A program made the position numbers and the translations under genes. The notes beneath the pieces were generated by a model. It was not told where the DNA came from, ran no database searches, and saw only the letters and a list, made by a program, of their open reading frames with translations. Positions 45,687 to 58,858 of a stretch of 64,000 nt of DNA are shown in pieces. Origin of the DNA: Deinococcus aerophilus (GTDB taxonomy: Bacteria > Deinococcota > Deinococci > Deinococcales > Deinococcaceae); assembly GCF_014647075.1 (NCBI RefSeq), contig NZ_BMOM01000007.1:1-64000 (forward strand), in the 5' to 3' direction. The stretch's first letter is position 1. Every line of letters begins with the position of its first letter.

Positions 45687-48600
45687 ATGGCGAAGGCCCG
45701 CACAAAGAGCGCTCCCCCGGTCAGCCGTTTCGACGGCGAGGCGCTGGGACTGGTGCTGTTCGCGCTGGGAATTTTTCTGGGCGTAACCCTGCTGCTGTTT
45801 CAGGGCGGCGCAGACGCGGACGTGGGCGACGCCGGATTCATGTCACGGGCGCGCGGCGTCCTGCTGGGCGAACTGGGCTGGGCGGCGTACCTGCTGCCGG
45901 TGGTGCCCATCGCCTACGGCACGCTGGTCTTCCTGGGACGTGGGGTCCGCAACCTGACCCGGCGCCTGCTGGGCGGCGTGCTCGTGGTGGCCTCGCTGCT
46001 CGCGCTGCACGAGGTCTTCCAGCCGGGGCAGGCGGGCGCCCTCGCCGAGCGGGTCATGCGTCCGCCGTTCCGGGCCCTGAGCTACGCGGCGGCGCTGCTG
46101 CCACTGGTGACCCTGACGCTGGGGCTGGAGGTCATGCTGCGGCTGACTCCCCTGACCATGCTCAAGGCGTTCTTCCGGCAGATCAGCATGCTGCTCGGCG
46201 GGGCCTCGGCGGGCGTGCAGGGAGCGATTGAGGCCCGGCAGGAGGGGCGGGAGGCGGCGCGGGCCCGCGGCCACGCCCGGCAGGGACTGGCCGCCCACGG
46301 CCGCGAACTGGACGCCCTGCGCCGGCTGTACCCCAACGCCCCGGAACTGGCCGCCCAGCACGAGGAGCTGCGGGCCGCCCAGCGGGACCTGCGGGCCCAG
46401 GACGAGGCCGGGCTGCGGACCCTGGAACGCGACCTAGCGCAGTGGCAGGGGGTGCTGCGGACCTTCGTGAACAACGCCGCGCGCGACCTGCGTGCCCTGG
46501 TGGCCCGCGAGGCTCCCGGCGCCGGGGCCGACGCCGAGGCGCTGGAGAACGAGGTGCGCCACGGCCGGCACGAGCTGAGTGTGGAACTCGCGAGCACCCA
46601 GGCCAGCGGAGCGCTGGAGCGGCTGCGCCGGGCCATGGTCTCGGAGATTCAGCGGCTGTCGGGGCGGGCGGGCAAGCTGGAGCGCGAGCGCAAGGCCGCC
46701 GAGAAGGCGCTGGCCCGGGCAGATGTGTCGGTCCTGGCGCGCGAGTGGCCGGCCCACCGTGAACGCCTGGACGCTTGGCAGGCGCTGGCCCAGGAATTCA
46801 CGGCCTGGCGGGGACGCGCGGTGTCCTATCCCGGCTGGCCGGACCTGACGGCGGCCTTTGACCGCGCCCCGACCGAGGTCGCTGCCGAGCTGGCCGAGGC
46901 GCTGAACAACGCCCCCGATGACACCCTGCGCGATCAGGAGCACTGGCGCGAATTGCTCACGCAGGCCCAGGAACAGGCCCGGCGTCACGCCGAGGCGATC
47001 ACCGGACCGCCCATGCCGGAAGCGTCACCCCCGCCCCTGGATTTTGATTTCTCCAGTGGCCCCGTGGTCGCCAGCCCTGTGGTCGCCATCACCGCGGTTC
47101 CGGACACTTCGGTGCCGGCCTCCGCACCCACCGGGTTGTCCGGCGATCCGGCCAGCGCCGAACACAGCTGGGGAGCTCCTCCGGCCGCGCCGGGTGCCCA
47201 GGCCGCGCCCGCCTCGCAGAGCGGGGACGTGGATCCCTTCGGCGACTGGGACGACGACGATCTGCCCTTTGGCCCCCAGAGTGCCCCGGTTGCCCGGTCC
47301 CCGGGAACGCTGGCCACCGTTGCCACCGGCGCACCCAGGCCGGGGGCGGGAGGCGCGCGGGCCGGGGGCTCCAGCGCTCCCTGGGAAAGCGCACCGGAGC
47401 CGGCTCCCTCGGAGCGCCCCCGCGCCTCCGCCGCGCCGGCTGCTCCTCCGGTGGGGGCCCTTGCGCTGGCGGTGCCGGACTACGCCCTGCTCGACCCGTT
47501 TCCGGCGGCGGCCCTGAACACGGCGGCGCTGGAGGTCTCGGCGCGCCAGCGTGCGGGCCTGATCGACGAGACGCTGCGGCATTTTGGCCTGCAGGCCAAG
47601 GTGGTCGACTACGCCCGGGGACCCACCGTCACCCGCTACGAGATCGAGCCCGCTCCCGGCGAGAAGATCAGCCGCATCGCCTCGCTCTCCAACGACCTCG
47701 CGCGTGCCCTGGCGGTGGGTGGGGTGCGGGTGGAGGCCCCGGTACCGGGCAAGAGCGTGATCGGTCTGGAAGTGCCCAATGCCGAGCGCGAGCCGGTGAC
47801 GTTTCATCAGGCGGCCCAGGCCCCGACCTTTCGCAGCACCCGCGCCAAGCTGCCGGTGATCCTGGGCAAGAGCATTGACGGCGAACTGATGGTCGGCGAC
47901 CTTGCCAAGATGCCGCACCTGCTGGTGGCCGGCAGCACGGGGTCGGGCAAGTCGGTGTGCGTCAACACCCTGATCACCTCGCTGCTGTTCAAGTACCTGC
48001 CCACCGAACTGCGCTTCCTGATGATCGACCCCAAGATGGTGGAGCTCACGCCGTACGACGGCATCCCGCATCTGGTGCGCTCGGTGGTGACCAATCCGGT
48101 GGACGCGGCGGGCGTGCTGCTGGGCGCGGTGGCCCACATGGAACGGCGCTACAAGATGATGAGCGCGGTGGGGGCCAAGAACCTCGAGCAGTTCAACGCC
48201 AAGATGCGCCAGACCGGCGAGACCGAGTTGCCCCATCTGGTGATCATCATCGACGAGCTTGCGGATCTGATGATCACCAGCCCCAAGGAAGTGGAGTCGG
48301 CGATCATGCGTCTGGCACAGATGGCACGCGCCACCGGCATGCACCTGATCCTGGCGACCCAGCGGCCCAGCGTGGACATCCTGACCAGCCTGATCAAGGT
48401 GAACGTGCCGGCCCGCATCGCCTTTGCGGTGAGCAGCAGCCACGACTCGCGCACCATCCTCGACAGCATGGGGGCCGAGCGCCTGACCGGCATGGGCGAC
48501 ATGCTGTTCTACCAGCCGGGCCTGATCAAGCCGGTGCGCCTGCAGGGGCCGTACATCAGCGAGGTCGAGTCGGCCCGCATCTCTGACCTGCTGCGCCGCA

Positions 48601-48911
48601 TGGTGTTCGAGGACGACTTCGTGGAGGCCTACGGCGCGGACTTCGAGGGTGGCATCGAGGCCAGCGGACCGGGCGCGGAGCGCGGCAACATGGACTTCAG
48701 CGATCCCTACCTGCGTCAGGCCGCCCAGATCTGTATTGAGGAGGGCCAGGGCAGCGTCTCCCGGCTGCAGCGCCGCCTCTCGGTGGGGCATGCCCGCGCC
48801 GGCAAACTGATGGACATGCTTGAGGCGATGGGCATCGTGAGCAAGCACCAGGGCAGCAAGCCGCGCGACGTGCTGATCTCCGAGGCGGATCTTCCACAGT
48901 TCTTCGGCTGA
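45687..48911 (+). CDS. ftsK: DNA translocase FtsK
   Basis: Pumps DNA at the division septum for chromosome segregation and dimer resolution. 1074 residues. About four N-terminal membrane helices (20-175), then a long charged, coiled-coil-like insert (~185-445, many [17 protein letters not shown] heptads) and a Pro/Ala/Ser linker (~445-590), then the motor: [20 protein letters not shown] (Walker A), [20 protein letters not shown] (Walker B) and [20 protein letters not shown]. The C-terminal winged-helix gamma domain ([20 protein letters not shown]) reads KOPS-type sites. ATG 45687 follows a -10 box; the much longer frame upstream is a shadow over the JAMM gene. Confidence 0.97.
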   Translation: MAKARTKSAPPVSRFDGEALGLVLFALGIFLGVTLLLFQGGADADVGDAGFMSRARGVLLGELGWAAYLLPVVPIAYGTLVFLGRGVRNLTRRLLGGVLVVASLLALHEVFQPGQAGALAERVMRPPFRALSYAAALLPLVTLTLGLEVMLRLTPLTMLKAFFRQISMLLGGASAGVQGAIEARQEGREAARARGHARQGLAAHGRELDALRRLYPNAPELAAQHEELRAAQRDLRAQDEAGLRTLERDLAQWQGVLRTFVNNAARDLRALVAREAPGAGADAEALENEVRHGRHELSVELASTQASGALERLRRAMVSEIQRLSGRAGKLERERKAAEKALARADVSVLAREWPAHRERLDAWQALAQEFTAWRGRAVSYPGWPDLTAAFDRAPTEVAAELAEALNNAPDDTLRDQEHWRELLTQAQEQARRHAEAITGPPMPEASPPPLDFDFSSGPVVASPVVAITAVPDTSVPASAPTGLSGDPASAEHSWGAPPAAPGAQAAPASQSGDVDPFGDWDDDDLPFGPQSAPVARSPGTLATVATGAPRPGAGGARAGGSSAPWESAPEPAPSERPRASAAPAAPPVGALALAVPDYALLDPFPAAALNTAALEVSARQRAGLIDETLRHFGLQAKVVDYARGPTVTRYEIEPAPGEKISRIASLSNDLARALAVGGVRVEAPVPGKSVIGLEVPNAEREPVTFHQAAQAPTFRSTRAKLPVILGKSIDGELMVGDLAKMPHLLVAGSTGSGKSVCVNTLITSLLFKYLPTELRFLMIDPKMVELTPYDGIPHLVRSVVTNPVDAAGVLLGAVAHMERRYKMMSAVGAKNLEQFNAKMRQTGETELPHLVIIIDELADLMITSPKEVESAIMRLAQMARATGMHLILATQRPSVDILTSLIKVNVPARIAFAVSSSHDSRTILDSMGAERLTGMGDMLFYQPGLIKPVRLQGPYISEVESARISDLLRRMVFEDDFVEAYGADFEGGIEASGPGAERGNMDFSDPYLRQAAQICIEEGQGSVSRLQRRLSVGHARAGKLMDMLEAMGIVSKHQGSKPRDVLISEADLPQFFG

Positions 48912-48954
48912 CCACCTTCGGCCTTCAACCACCAAGGCACATGAACACAGAATG

Positions 48955-48987
48955 AGAAAGCCCTCAAAAGGGGCGTTTCTTTCGTTT
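48955..48987 (+). terminator. terminator of ftsK
   Basis: AGAAAGCCC (48955-48963) pairs with GGGC-g-TTTCT (48971-48980) with one bulged G; TTCGTTT follows. Confidence 0.7.
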
Positions 48988-49090
48988 AGGTGATCTGTCT
49001 CAAAGCTTCTTTAAGTTGCATTTTCATCTGACGTGGTGAAGATTAAGTGCCGGACAACAGAGCAATTCATTTCCACTCAGAGGTGATTTC

Positions 49091-50890
49091 ATGAAGAAGC
49101 AGACCAGTCTGATCACGCTCGGCCTGATGCTGGCCACTCCCGCCCTCGCCGGGGGCGGCGGCGCACCCGTGGCCCAGCCCGCCTCCAGCTGCATGAGCAT
49201 CGCGCAGATCGTCACCAGCGACCCCAACTTCAGCACGCTGGCAACCGCCGTGGAGGCCGCCGGACTCACCGAGACCCTCCGGGGTGGAACCTACACGGTT
49301 TTTGCACCCACCAACGCCGCCTTCGCCAAGATGCCCAGCGACATGCTGGCCGCAGCTCTGAACGACCCCGAGATGCTCCAGACCATTCTGCTGTACCACG
49401 TTGTGGCCGGTAAGGTCACGGCAAAACAGGTCAGCGGCATGACCTCGGGCAAGACGGTCCAGGGTTCAAGCTTCCTGGTGACGGTCAGCAACGGCAAGGT
49501 CATGATCGACAACGCCACCGTCACCAAGGCCGACGTGGTGGCCTGCAACGGCATCGTTCACGTTATCGACACCGTCCTGACGCCCGCCATCGCCAATGCT
49601 CAGGACGCGCAGGACATGGCTGAGGTCCCCACGCCGGCCGAGTCTCCTGCCGTCACCGCCGCGCCGGTGGCCCAGGCCGCCCCTGCCACGAACACCCCGG
49701 TCAGCGCGCCCGCCGCCGCCGATGTCTCCAGTATCCCCGCCCTGCCCCTGAGCGGCGCGACCCCGATGCCCGCCGCCGTGGTTGTGGTGGCTCCTGTGGC
49801 TCCGGTCACCACGACCACGGACACGAGCACGAGCACCACAACGACCACCGATACCACTGCCACGGCCGCCACGGCGACCACCACGGACACGGCCGAGATG
49901 AGCACCAACTCGCTGTACGACGTGATCGTGGCCGACGACCGCTTCAGCACGCTGCGCTCGCTGCTCAGCGACGCCGGGCTGACCGACGTGCTGATGAGCA
50001 ACGACTACACCATCTTCGCGCCCACCAACGACGCCTTTGCGGCGGTGGACCCCGAGACCCTGGCCCTGATCGCCAGCGATCCCGAAACGCTCAAGCAGGT
50101 GCTGCTGTACCACGTCGTCTCCGGCAAGCTCATGGGCGACCAGCTGGGCAAGAACGCGCAGCTGCGCAGCGTGGAAGGCAGCAGTCTGGACCTCAAACTG
50201 TCCGGCAGCACCCAGATGGTGGGCGGCGCCACCGTATCCGCCATGGTGGACAGCGCGGACAACGGCGTCATCTATGTGATTGACAAGGTGCTGCTGCCGT
50301 CCACCCTGCAGCTGCCCGCTCCCCCCGCACCCGCTGAGGCCCCCGCCGCCACGACCACCACCTCGACAACGACCACGACCACCACGCCGGCGGCCCCTGC
50401 GGCGCCCGCGGCCGTGCCCTCGCCCGCTCCGGTTTCGCCCACCCCCACGGCCACCGGCGCCGAGACGCTGGGACAGCGCCTGCAGAGCGAACCTCAGTTC
50501 AGCACCCTGCTGAGCCTGCTGCAGAAGGCCGGACTGGTCAACGCGCTGATGGCCGCCGACGTGACCGTCTTCGCACCCACCAACGACGCCTTTGCCAAGG
50601 TGCCCAAGGCCACGCTGGACATGCTGCTCGCCGACGACGCCAAGCTCAAGCAGGTCCTGACCTACCACGTGGTTACCGGCCGCGTGACCGAGACGGAACT
50701 GCAGGGCGCACAGCTGCGCAGCATGGAAGGCAGCAGCCTGAACCTCAAAGCCAACAACGGTGTCGTGAACATCGGCGTGCTGAGCGGCGACACCATCACC
50801 GGCTCGACGCTGAAGGCCACGCCCATCGTCGTGGGGAACAGCGTGATCTACCCCATCGACAGCGTGCTGATTCCCCCCACTTTCAAATAA
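49091..50890 (+). CDS. secreted protein with three fasciclin (FAS1) domains
   Basis: 599 residues. Signal peptide MKKQTSLITLGLMLATPALA. Three FAS1 domains at about 36-165, 272-405 and 456-598, each with the H1 (FSTLxxAxxxAGL, e.g. FSTLATAVEAAGL) and H2/YH motifs (VFAPTNAAFAKM; LLYHVVAGK). They are joined by Thr- and Ala/Pro-rich linkers (TTTTDTSTSTTTTTDT). FAS1 proteins bind cell surfaces or matrix; single-domain relatives are common. AGAGGTG lies upstream of the ATG. No membrane anchor or sorting signal at the C-terminus. Well-spaced terminator follows. Confidence 0.95.
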   Translation: MKKQTSLITLGLMLATPALAGGGGAPVAQPASSCMSIAQIVTSDPNFSTLATAVEAAGLTETLRGGTYTVFAPTNAAFAKMPSDMLAAALNDPEMLQTILLYHVVAGKVTAKQVSGMTSGKTVQGSSFLVTVSNGKVMIDNATVTKADVVACNGIVHVIDTVLTPAIANAQDAQDMAEVPTPAESPAVTAAPVAQAAPATNTPVSAPAAADVSSIPALPLSGATPMPAAVVVVAPVAPVTTTTDTSTSTTTTTDTTATAATATTTDTAEMSTNSLYDVIVADDRFSTLRSLLSDAGLTDVLMSNDYTIFAPTNDAFAAVDPETLALIASDPETLKQVLLYHVVSGKLMGDQLGKNAQLRSVEGSSLDLKLSGSTQMVGGATVSAMVDSADNGVIYVIDKVLLPSTLQLPAPPAPAEAPAATTTTSTTTTTTTPAAPAAPAAVPSPAPVSPTPTATGAETLGQRLQSEPQFSTLLSLLQKAGLVNALMAADVTVFAPTNDAFAKVPKATLDMLLADDAKLKQVLTYHVVTGRVTETELQGAQLRSMEGSSLNLKANNGVVNIGVLSGDTITGSTLKATPIVVGNSVIYPIDSVLIPPTFK

Positions 50891-50904
50891 TCCCTGCCCC
50901 CCTG

Positions 50905-50940
50905 CCCGCCCGCCTGTTTCACGGCGGGCGGGTTGTTGTG
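50905..50940. terminator. bidirectional terminator after the FAS1 gene
   Basis: A 10-bp perfect stem (50905-50914 with 50923-50932), then TTGTTGTG. It separates the gene from the convergent phosphoesterase. Confidence 0.75.
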
Positions 50941-50947
50941 TGCTGTG

Positions 50948-51802
50948 TTATGACCCGGCGCTCGCGTGTCCCGGCGTCAGCCCACGCCGCCGCAGGAACT
51001 CGTCCCAGGTCCGGTCGTCACGGGGCAGGCCGTCCTCCTGCGTCCACATCCAGTACGGCGTGTACAGGCTGCGTGAGGTCAGGACCTCATCGCGGAAAAT
51101 CCGGGCGCTGAGGCCGGTGTCCAGCAGTCCGCTGCTGTCAAAGCGCGCCAGCACGCCGGTACGGTCATAGGGGACGGCCCGCAACTCGGCGTGCCAGCCA
51201 CCCGGTCCAGAGGTCAGCAGCAGGTACTGGGCCCGTGGATCGCCGTTGGCCGGTGCGCCCACCGCTCCGGTGTTCAGCACGAGCACGCCGCCGACCTCCG
51301 CGTGGGCTGGGCGGTGGATGTGCGAGCCGACCAGCACGCCGTGTCCGGCACTGAGTTCGTCGACCCGCTGCGGCGGGGTGCGCTCGCTGAGTCCCTCGCG
51401 GTAATCCTGCGCCGAGCCATGGGCGACCAGAACCGGCGGCAGCCCCGACTCCTGCAGGGTTAGGGTCATCGGCCAGTCGGCGGGCACGTGCAGCAGTCCG
51501 GCGCAGTCCAGTTGCCGGGCGCTCCAGTCGGTGGCCCCCCAGAAGGGGTCGGCAAACCACTCGGGGGGCAACTTGGCGCTGCGGGCGTCCCACAGCCGCA
51601 GCAGATCGTCGTGGTTGCCCAGCGTGAAGGTCACGTCGGAGCGCGACAACAGCGTGTCCAGCACGGCCACCGAATCCGGGCCCCGGTTGACCACATCCCC
51701 GTTCACGATCAACTGCTCGGCTCCCTGCGCGCGGGCGTCCGCGAGCACAGCCTGCAGCGCATCGGCGTTGCCATGAATGTCCGCGATGATCGCCACGCGC
51801 AT
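50948..51802 (-). CDS. calcineurin-like metallophosphoesterase
   Basis: 284 residues, cytosolic. YfcE/DR1281-type motifs: MRVAIIADIHGNADALQAVL (DxH), VNGDVVNRGPDSV (GDxxxRG), TLGNHDDLLRL (GNHD), LVAHGSAQDY (second His) and GVLVGSHIHRPAH (GHxH variant). Metal-binding residues all appear present. It would hydrolyse a phosphodiester or protein/nucleotide phosphate; the substrate is unknown. A large inverted repeat lies upstream. Confidence 0.92.
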   Translation of the reverse strand: MRVAIIADIHGNADALQAVLADARAQGAEQLIVNGDVVNRGPDSVAVLDTLLSRSDVTFTLGNHDDLLRLWDARSAKLPPEWFADPFWGATDWSARQLDCAGLLHVPADWPMTLTLQESGLPPVLVAHGSAQDYREGLSERTPPQRVDELSAGHGVLVGSHIHRPAHAEVGGVLVLNTGAVGAPANGDPRAQYLLLTSGPGGWHAELRAVPYDRTGVLARFDSSGLLDTGLSARIFRDEVLTSRSLYTPYWMWTQEDGLPRDDRTWDEFLRRRGLTPGHASAGS

Positions 51803-51811
51803 GTCCCGGGC

Positions 51812-51817
51812 ATTCTA
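51812..51817 (-). promoter_or_regulatory. -10 box of the phosphoesterase gene
   Basis: TAGAAT on the minus strand, 9 nt before ATG 51802. The inverted repeat begins 8 bp further upstream. Confidence 0.5.
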
Positions 51818-51824
51818 GGGCAGC

Positions 51825-51877
51825 CTGTACCCAACAGACCGTCGGCAACGCAGCGGCCGACGGTCTGTTGGGTACAG
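51825..51877. repeat. perfect 22-bp inverted repeat
   Basis: Arms 51825-51846 and 51856-51877 are exact reverse complements (outer end CTGTACCCAACAG) around a 9-nt loop. It lies between pgl and the co-directional phosphoesterase gene, over the likely -35 region of the latter. No T-tract on the minus side. Confidence 0.9.
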
Positions 51878-51908
51878 CGAGACAGCCCGAGTTCGGTCCT
51901 CTGCGAAC

Positions 51909-52583
51909 TCAGTCCTCAGCTTTTCCAGCTGCCGCCGCGTCCACGAACCACACCGGGGCCTCGACCCGCGCGACGGGATGGTCGCCGCGTCCGGCCTGCA
52001 CATCGGCCAGGGCGGTGGCCTTGCCACGGCCGGTGACGAGCATCCAGCGCTCGCGCGCCGAGTTGATTTCCGGGAAGGTGAAGGTCAGACGCCAGGTGTC
52101 GTGTTGCGGCACGTGGTTCGCGACCACCCGTCCGTCCGCGTCCAGCGCCTGCGTGCCGGGAAACAGGCTGGCCGTGTGGCCGTCATCGCCCATGCCCAGC
52201 AGATTCACGTCCATGCAGGCCGGCAGCAGGGCGGCGTAGTCGGCCGCAGCGGGTTCCAGGGGACGGCGCTCTCCCTCCATGCGGTGAATCTGCGCGGGTG
52301 GCACTGGCACGTAGGACAGCAGGTGCTGCTGGGCCGAGCCGTAGTTGCTCTCGGGGCTGTCCGGACCGACGCTGCGCTCGTCGCCGAAATAGACATGAAC
52401 CGACTTCCAGGGAATGTCCGGCAGCTCGCGCAGGGTCGCGTACATCAGCTTGGGGGTCCCCCCCCCAGACAGCGCGACATGAAAGCTGCCCCGCTGCGCG
52501 ACCGCCTCGCGCGCCGCGCGGGCAAAGGCGTGTGCCGCCGCGTCGGCCGCCGCCTGCGCGGTGGGAAACACCTTCAGATTCAT
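51909..52583 (-). CDS. pgl: 6-phosphogluconolactonase
   Basis: Hydrolyses 6-phosphogluconolactone in the oxidative pentose phosphate pathway. 224 residues, DevB/SOL type: [20 protein letters not shown] (phosphate loop), [20 protein letters not shown] and the catalytic region [20 protein letters not shown]. Last gene of gnd-zwf-opcA-pgl on the minus strand; starts 82 bp after opcA with a GGGGAG ribosome site. Confidence 0.95.
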   Translation of the reverse strand: MNLKVFPTAQAAADAAAHAFARAAREAVAQRGSFHVALSGGGTPKLMYATLRELPDIPWKSVHVYFGDERSVGPDSPESNYGSAQQHLLSYVPVPPAQIHRMEGERRPLEPAAADYAALLPACMDVNLLGMGDDGHTASLFPGTQALDADGRVVANHVPQHDTWRLTFTFPEINSARERWMLVTGRGKATALADVQAGRGDHPVARVEAPVWFVDAAAAGKAED

Positions 52584-52665
52584 GGCCGGCTCCCCGGCGT
52601 CTGGAGGCCTGTACGCTCAGCCCGCACCACTTCCGCTGCCCTGCACCAACCACCGTTGCTCTGTT

Positions 52666-53607
52666 TCACAGCGTCTCCTTGGCCAGCGCCCAGGCATTCT
52701 CAAAATTCTCGATGCGTTCCGGGCGCGCCATCACCCGGCCCAGCCCCTCGGCCAGCGTCATGGCCGGCACATTGACCTCGCTGACGTGTTTCTTGTCTTC
52801 CCAGCGGGTTTCTACGCGGACCACCTCTCCCTCCACGCCGTGCAGCACAAAGCGCACCCCCGGGCCAGACAGTTCCACGCCGCACAGGTCCCCGTTCTCA
52901 CGGCCACACCGCGCCGCCCGGAATTCCACGCCCTTCAGGTCGGGCCAGCCCAGCGTGTCGGCGACAAAACCGGCGTACAGCCGGGCGGGCAGATCCTTGG
53001 TGCCGGCGTAGCGCACGCTCAGGTGATCCACATGCTGCAGTTGCCGCGCGGCCTCCGGACTGTCGAACACCTGGGCCAGCGCCTCGCGCCAGCCGGCCGA
53101 ACGGCTCCAGCCCAGATCGGCCAGGGCGTAATGCCGCGCCGGGGGGATGTCCAGCGTGAGGCTGTCGGCAATCACCTGATCGGCGATGTCGGTGAGCTCG
53201 CGCAGCAGCGGCCCGCCGGGTTTGGTGTCGGCACCCCACCACACGTGGTTGACCGTGGCCGGCCGCAGCAGGGGCAAGATGGCTCCCTGCAGCTGCTCGG
53301 TGCTGGCGTCCAGCGTCAGCCGCTCCACGAACAGGCCGCCGCGCTGCGGCACCAGACTGGCATGGACCTTCAGGTCATCGGTGCCGTCCATGACCCCGAT
53401 GATCTGCCGTCCGGCATAACGCCCTTCCAGCCCACGCAGCGCCTCCTCCACCCGCGCCCGGTGCTTGCGGACGGTCAACGCCACGATGTTGCCGGTGTAG
53501 GCCCGGGTCTCCACGGTGGTGCGCTGCCACAGCTCGTCCAGCGTGGCCTGCGCTTTACGCACGCTGGTTTCCACCGGGCCGATCAGATGGGCGTCGGTGG
53601 CGGTCAT
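52666..53607 (-). CDS. opcA: glucose-6-phosphate dehydrogenase assembly protein OpcA
   Basis: Redox-linked allosteric activator of glucose-6-phosphate dehydrogenase in cyanobacteria and actinobacteria. 313 residues. Family features: N-terminal [13 protein letters not shown], MTLVVWxxP-like [13 protein letters not shown], and the [38 protein letters not shown] blocks. It lies 40 bp after zwf in the same operon, which supports the assignment. ATG 53607 has GGGGAAAC upstream; the frame from 53679 overlaps zwf. Confidence 0.9.
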   Translation of the reverse strand: MTATDAHLIGPVETSVRKAQATLDELWQRTTVETRAYTGNIVALTVRKHRARVEEALRGLEGRYAGRQIIGVMDGTDDLKVHASLVPQRGGLFVERLTLDASTEQLQGAILPLLRPATVNHVWWGADTKPGGPLLRELTDIADQVIADSLTLDIPPARHYALADLGWSRSAGWREALAQVFDSPEAARQLQHVDHLSVRYAGTKDLPARLYAGFVADTLGWPDLKGVEFRAARCGRENGDLCGVELSGPGVRFVLHGVEGEVVRVETRWEDKKHVSEVNVPAMTLAEGLGRVMARPERIENFENAWALAKETL

Positions 53608-53647
53608 GGGGTGTTTCCCCGCATCCACGGTCTGCGCATTGCCGCCT

Positions 53648-55431
<1,784 letters not shown>

Positions 55432-55435
<4 letters not shown>

Positions 55436-56511
55436 TCGGTGCCTTTCACGCGGTCGTGTCCGGTTTCACCCAGTTGCTCGGCGGCCGAGCCGTCTCCGTG
55501 CTGCGGCTGCCGAGCGGCGGCAGAGATGTTCTCGGGCGCGGCGGTCTTGGGATGCTCGCCGGGCTGCACCTCGGGCACCAGGCCTTCGCGCTTGGGCGTC
55601 TCCAGCGTCTTGACGGCGTGACCCCCGAAAGCGCGGCGCATGGCCGAGAGCATCTGCCCGGCGTAGCTGACCTCCTGCTGGCTGCGAAAGCGCATCTGGG
55701 TCGCCAGGGTGATCACCGGGGTGGGCACCCCCTGCTCAATGGAGTCGATGATGGTCCAGCGGCCCTCGCCGCTGTCGGCCACGTAGTCCGAGAGCTGATT
55801 GAAGTCCGTGGAGTTCTTCAGGGCCTCGGCGGTCAGGTCCAGCAGCCACGAGCGGATCACCGAGCCGTGACGCCACAGCTCGGCGACCTGCGCCATGTCG
55901 AGGTCGAATTCCTCCTTGTGGCGCATCAGCTCGAAGCCCTCGGCGTAAGACTGCATCATGCCGTACTCGATGCCGTTGTGGACCATCTTGACGTAGTGCC
56001 CTGAACCCGCCGGGCCCATGCGGCCCCAACCCTGGTCGCGGGCGGGAGCGAGCACTTCCAGCGCCGGACGCAGGCGCTCCACGGCCGCCTCGTCACCGCC
56101 CACCATCATGGCGTAGCCCTCCTGAAGGCCCCAGACCCCGCCGGAGGTGCCCACGTCCACCAGGTGAATGCCGCGCCTGTGCAGTTCCTCGGCGCGGCGC
56201 ATGGTGTCCTTGAAGTTGCTGTTGCCGCCGTCAATGATGATGTCCCCGGCAGACAGGCGCCCGGCGAGGTCGTCAATCACCGATTGGGTGATCTTGCCCG
56301 CCGGCACCATCACCCACACGGCCCGCTGTCCGGCGTCTCCCAGCGCGGCCATCAGCTCGTCCATGCTGCGCGCTCCGCGGGCACCCTGCGACTCAATCAG
56401 GGCCACGCTGTCCTCGCTGCGGTCGTAGCCCACGACCTCCTGGCCACCGCGCGTGAGACGCAGCACCATGTTGCCGCCCATCTTTCCCAGGCCAATCATG
56501 CCTATCTTCAT
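55432..56511 (-). CDS. gnd: 6-phosphogluconate dehydrogenase (decarboxylating)
   Basis: Converts 6-phosphogluconate to ribulose 5-phosphate, CO2 and NAD(P)H. 359 residues: ~310 of the short (YqeC/GntZ-like) form plus a ~45-residue polar tail. Motifs: [19 protein letters not shown] (Rossmann GxGxxG), [39 protein letters not shown] and [20 protein letters not shown] (catalytic Lys and Asn). GGAGGT sits upstream of ATG 56511, which overlaps the stop of a 17-codon ORF (ATGA). Head of the operon with zwf, opcA, pgl. Confidence 0.95.
55538..55562 (-). repeat. direct repeat copy in the gnd 3' tail
   Basis: 25 bp encoding GEHPKTAA; partner of 55368-55392. Confidence 0.6.
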
Positions 56512-56561
56512 ATGGTTACCTCCAGCAGGCAGGAACCGCTTCCAGCGCTCCAACCGTTCAT
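56508..56561 (-). CDS. possible 17-residue leaderless ORF coupled to gnd
   Basis: Encodes [17 protein letters not shown]. The ATG lies 7 nt after a TATGAT -10 box, the same geometry as leaderless genes nearby. Its TGA (56510-56508) overlaps the gnd ATG (56511-56509). The gnd ribosome site GGAGGT lies within it. Suggests coupled translation; the peptide itself is unlikely to be an enzyme. Confidence 0.4.
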   Translation of the reverse strand: MNGWSAGSGSCLLEVTI

Positions 56562-56568
56562 GAGGGGC

Positions 56569-56574
56569 ATCATA
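56569..56574 (-). promoter_or_regulatory. -10 box of the gnd operon
   Basis: TATGAT on the minus strand, 7 nt before the mini-ORF ATG at 56561. Confidence 0.55.
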
Positions 56575-56677
56575 CGCGCCCCTGTCCCCTGGGGATTTGA
56601 GAGTGGCAGCCCACAACTCTAATGATGCGGCGGGGACGGCTGTGATGTTGAGGGCCTTCTGACTTGGACCGGGGTGC

Positions 56678-56683
56678 TAGCGT
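56678..56683 (+). promoter_or_regulatory. -10 box of mqnC
   Basis: TAGCGT, 6 nt before ATG 56690. Confidence 0.55.
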
Positions 56684-56689
56684 ACAGCC

Positions 56690-57871
<1,182 letters not shown>

Positions 57872-57874
57872 AGA

Positions 57875-58276
57875 ATGCTCGCGCTGGCGTATGTCATCTG
57901 TGAGCGCCGCCGCCTGGGCGAAGCGGGAGCTCAGGGGGTGGGCCCCCTTCCGGTCAATGTTCACCAGACCGGCGGCTGGCACGCCGAGGCGCGGTTCCTG
58001 ATTCCCGACGCCGATGAGCTGCAGGCACTTCTGCACGCTGCAAATGTCGCGGATCGGCCCCACCCTGCCCAGATGAGCGTGCAGGTCAGCGCCGACCTGC
58101 TGTTCGAGGATGGCGACATCACCGGTGAGACCTGGCTGACCCGGACAGACCTGAGCGCGCTGCTGGCCCACGCCGCTCCCGATATGCACGACCGGCTGTG
58201 TGCCTGGGAAGCCTTCGCGCGGGCCCTGGAAACTACCGGGCACGAAACGCGCTGCATCGTGTGGTTCATTCGCTGA
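57875..58276 (+). CDS. protein of unknown function downstream of mqnC
   Basis: 133 residues, cytosolic, mildly acidic (MLALAYVICERRRLGEAGAQ...ETRCIVWFIR). Three Cys and three Trp residues; no recognised motif. It starts 3 bp after mqnC without its own ribosome site, so it is probably translated by coupling. Function unknown. Confidence 0.7.
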   Translation: MLALAYVICERRRLGEAGAQGVGPLPVNVHQTGGWHAEARFLIPDADELQALLHAANVADRPHPAQMSVQVSADLLFEDGDITGETWLTRTDLSALLAHAAPDMHDRLCAWEAFARALETTGHETRCIVWFIR

Positions 58277-58327
58277 CCGTGCGGCTCAGCGGGGTGGGCT
58301 GCAGGCTGCAGAGGCAGGGGTTTTGGC

Positions 58328-58333
58328 TAAGCT
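58328..58333 (+). promoter_or_regulatory. -10 box of the 58340 gene
   Basis: TAAGCT, 6 nt before ATG 58340. Confidence 0.6.
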
Positions 58334-58339
58334 ACCCGG

Positions 58340-58759
58340 ATGAACGAGCCGGCACCTCCGTCCGCCGACGTCCGCTTCGACACCCTCTTCAAGCGCTGTG
58401 TGGCCCAGCACGGACGCTTCGGTCACTCTGCCCATATTCATCTGGCGTGGCAGTTGCTCGGGGACCTGCCGGTGCTGGAAGCCCTGGCGACCTTCAACAG
58501 CGGCCTCCTCGCCCTGGCGCAGCGGCTGGGGCTGCACGACAAATACAACGCCACCCTCACCACCGTTTACTTTTTTCTGGTGCTGGAGCGCAGGCGGCCG
58601 GGCCAGAGCTGGGAGGAGTTCGCGGCCCGGAATGGCGACCTGCTGGACTGGGAGGAGCGGGAACAGGTGCTCGGCCCTTTCTATGACGTCCCCGCCCTGG
58701 CCTCGGAGGAGGCGCGCCGGAGCTTTGTCATGCCCAGGCCTCCCCATCACACGAAGTGA
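58340..58759 (+). CDS. conserved protein of unknown function
   Basis: 139 residues, helical, His-rich N-terminal region: FGHSAHIHLAWQLLGDLPVL, then LHDKYNATLTTVYFFLVLER and a Trp-rich acidic stretch (QSWEEFAARNGDLLDWEERE). The pattern (His in HSAHIHLAW, then KYNATLT) recurs in small bacterial proteins I know only as hypothetical. Leaderless. No neighbour suggests a role. Confidence 0.7.
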   Translation: MNEPAPPSADVRFDTLFKRCVAQHGRFGHSAHIHLAWQLLGDLPVLEALATFNSGLLALAQRLGLHDKYNATLTTVYFFLVLERRRPGQSWEEFAARNGDLLDWEEREQVLGPFYDVPALASEEARRSFVMPRPPHHTK

Positions 58760-58823
58760 GCTTCAGCACTTCGGCCGACCCTCGTCCTGGTTCTGCATCC
58801 CCCCACCTCTCCGCTCCCTCCCC

Positions 58824-58852
58824 TTGACCCCTTCCCCGTCCCGCGCCACAAT
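58824..58852 (+). promoter_or_regulatory. promoter of glyS
   Basis: TTGACC (58824-58829), a 17-nt spacer and CACAAT (58847-58852). It starts a leader of about 255 nt holding the T-box. Confidence 0.7.
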
Positions 58853-58858
58853 ACCCGC

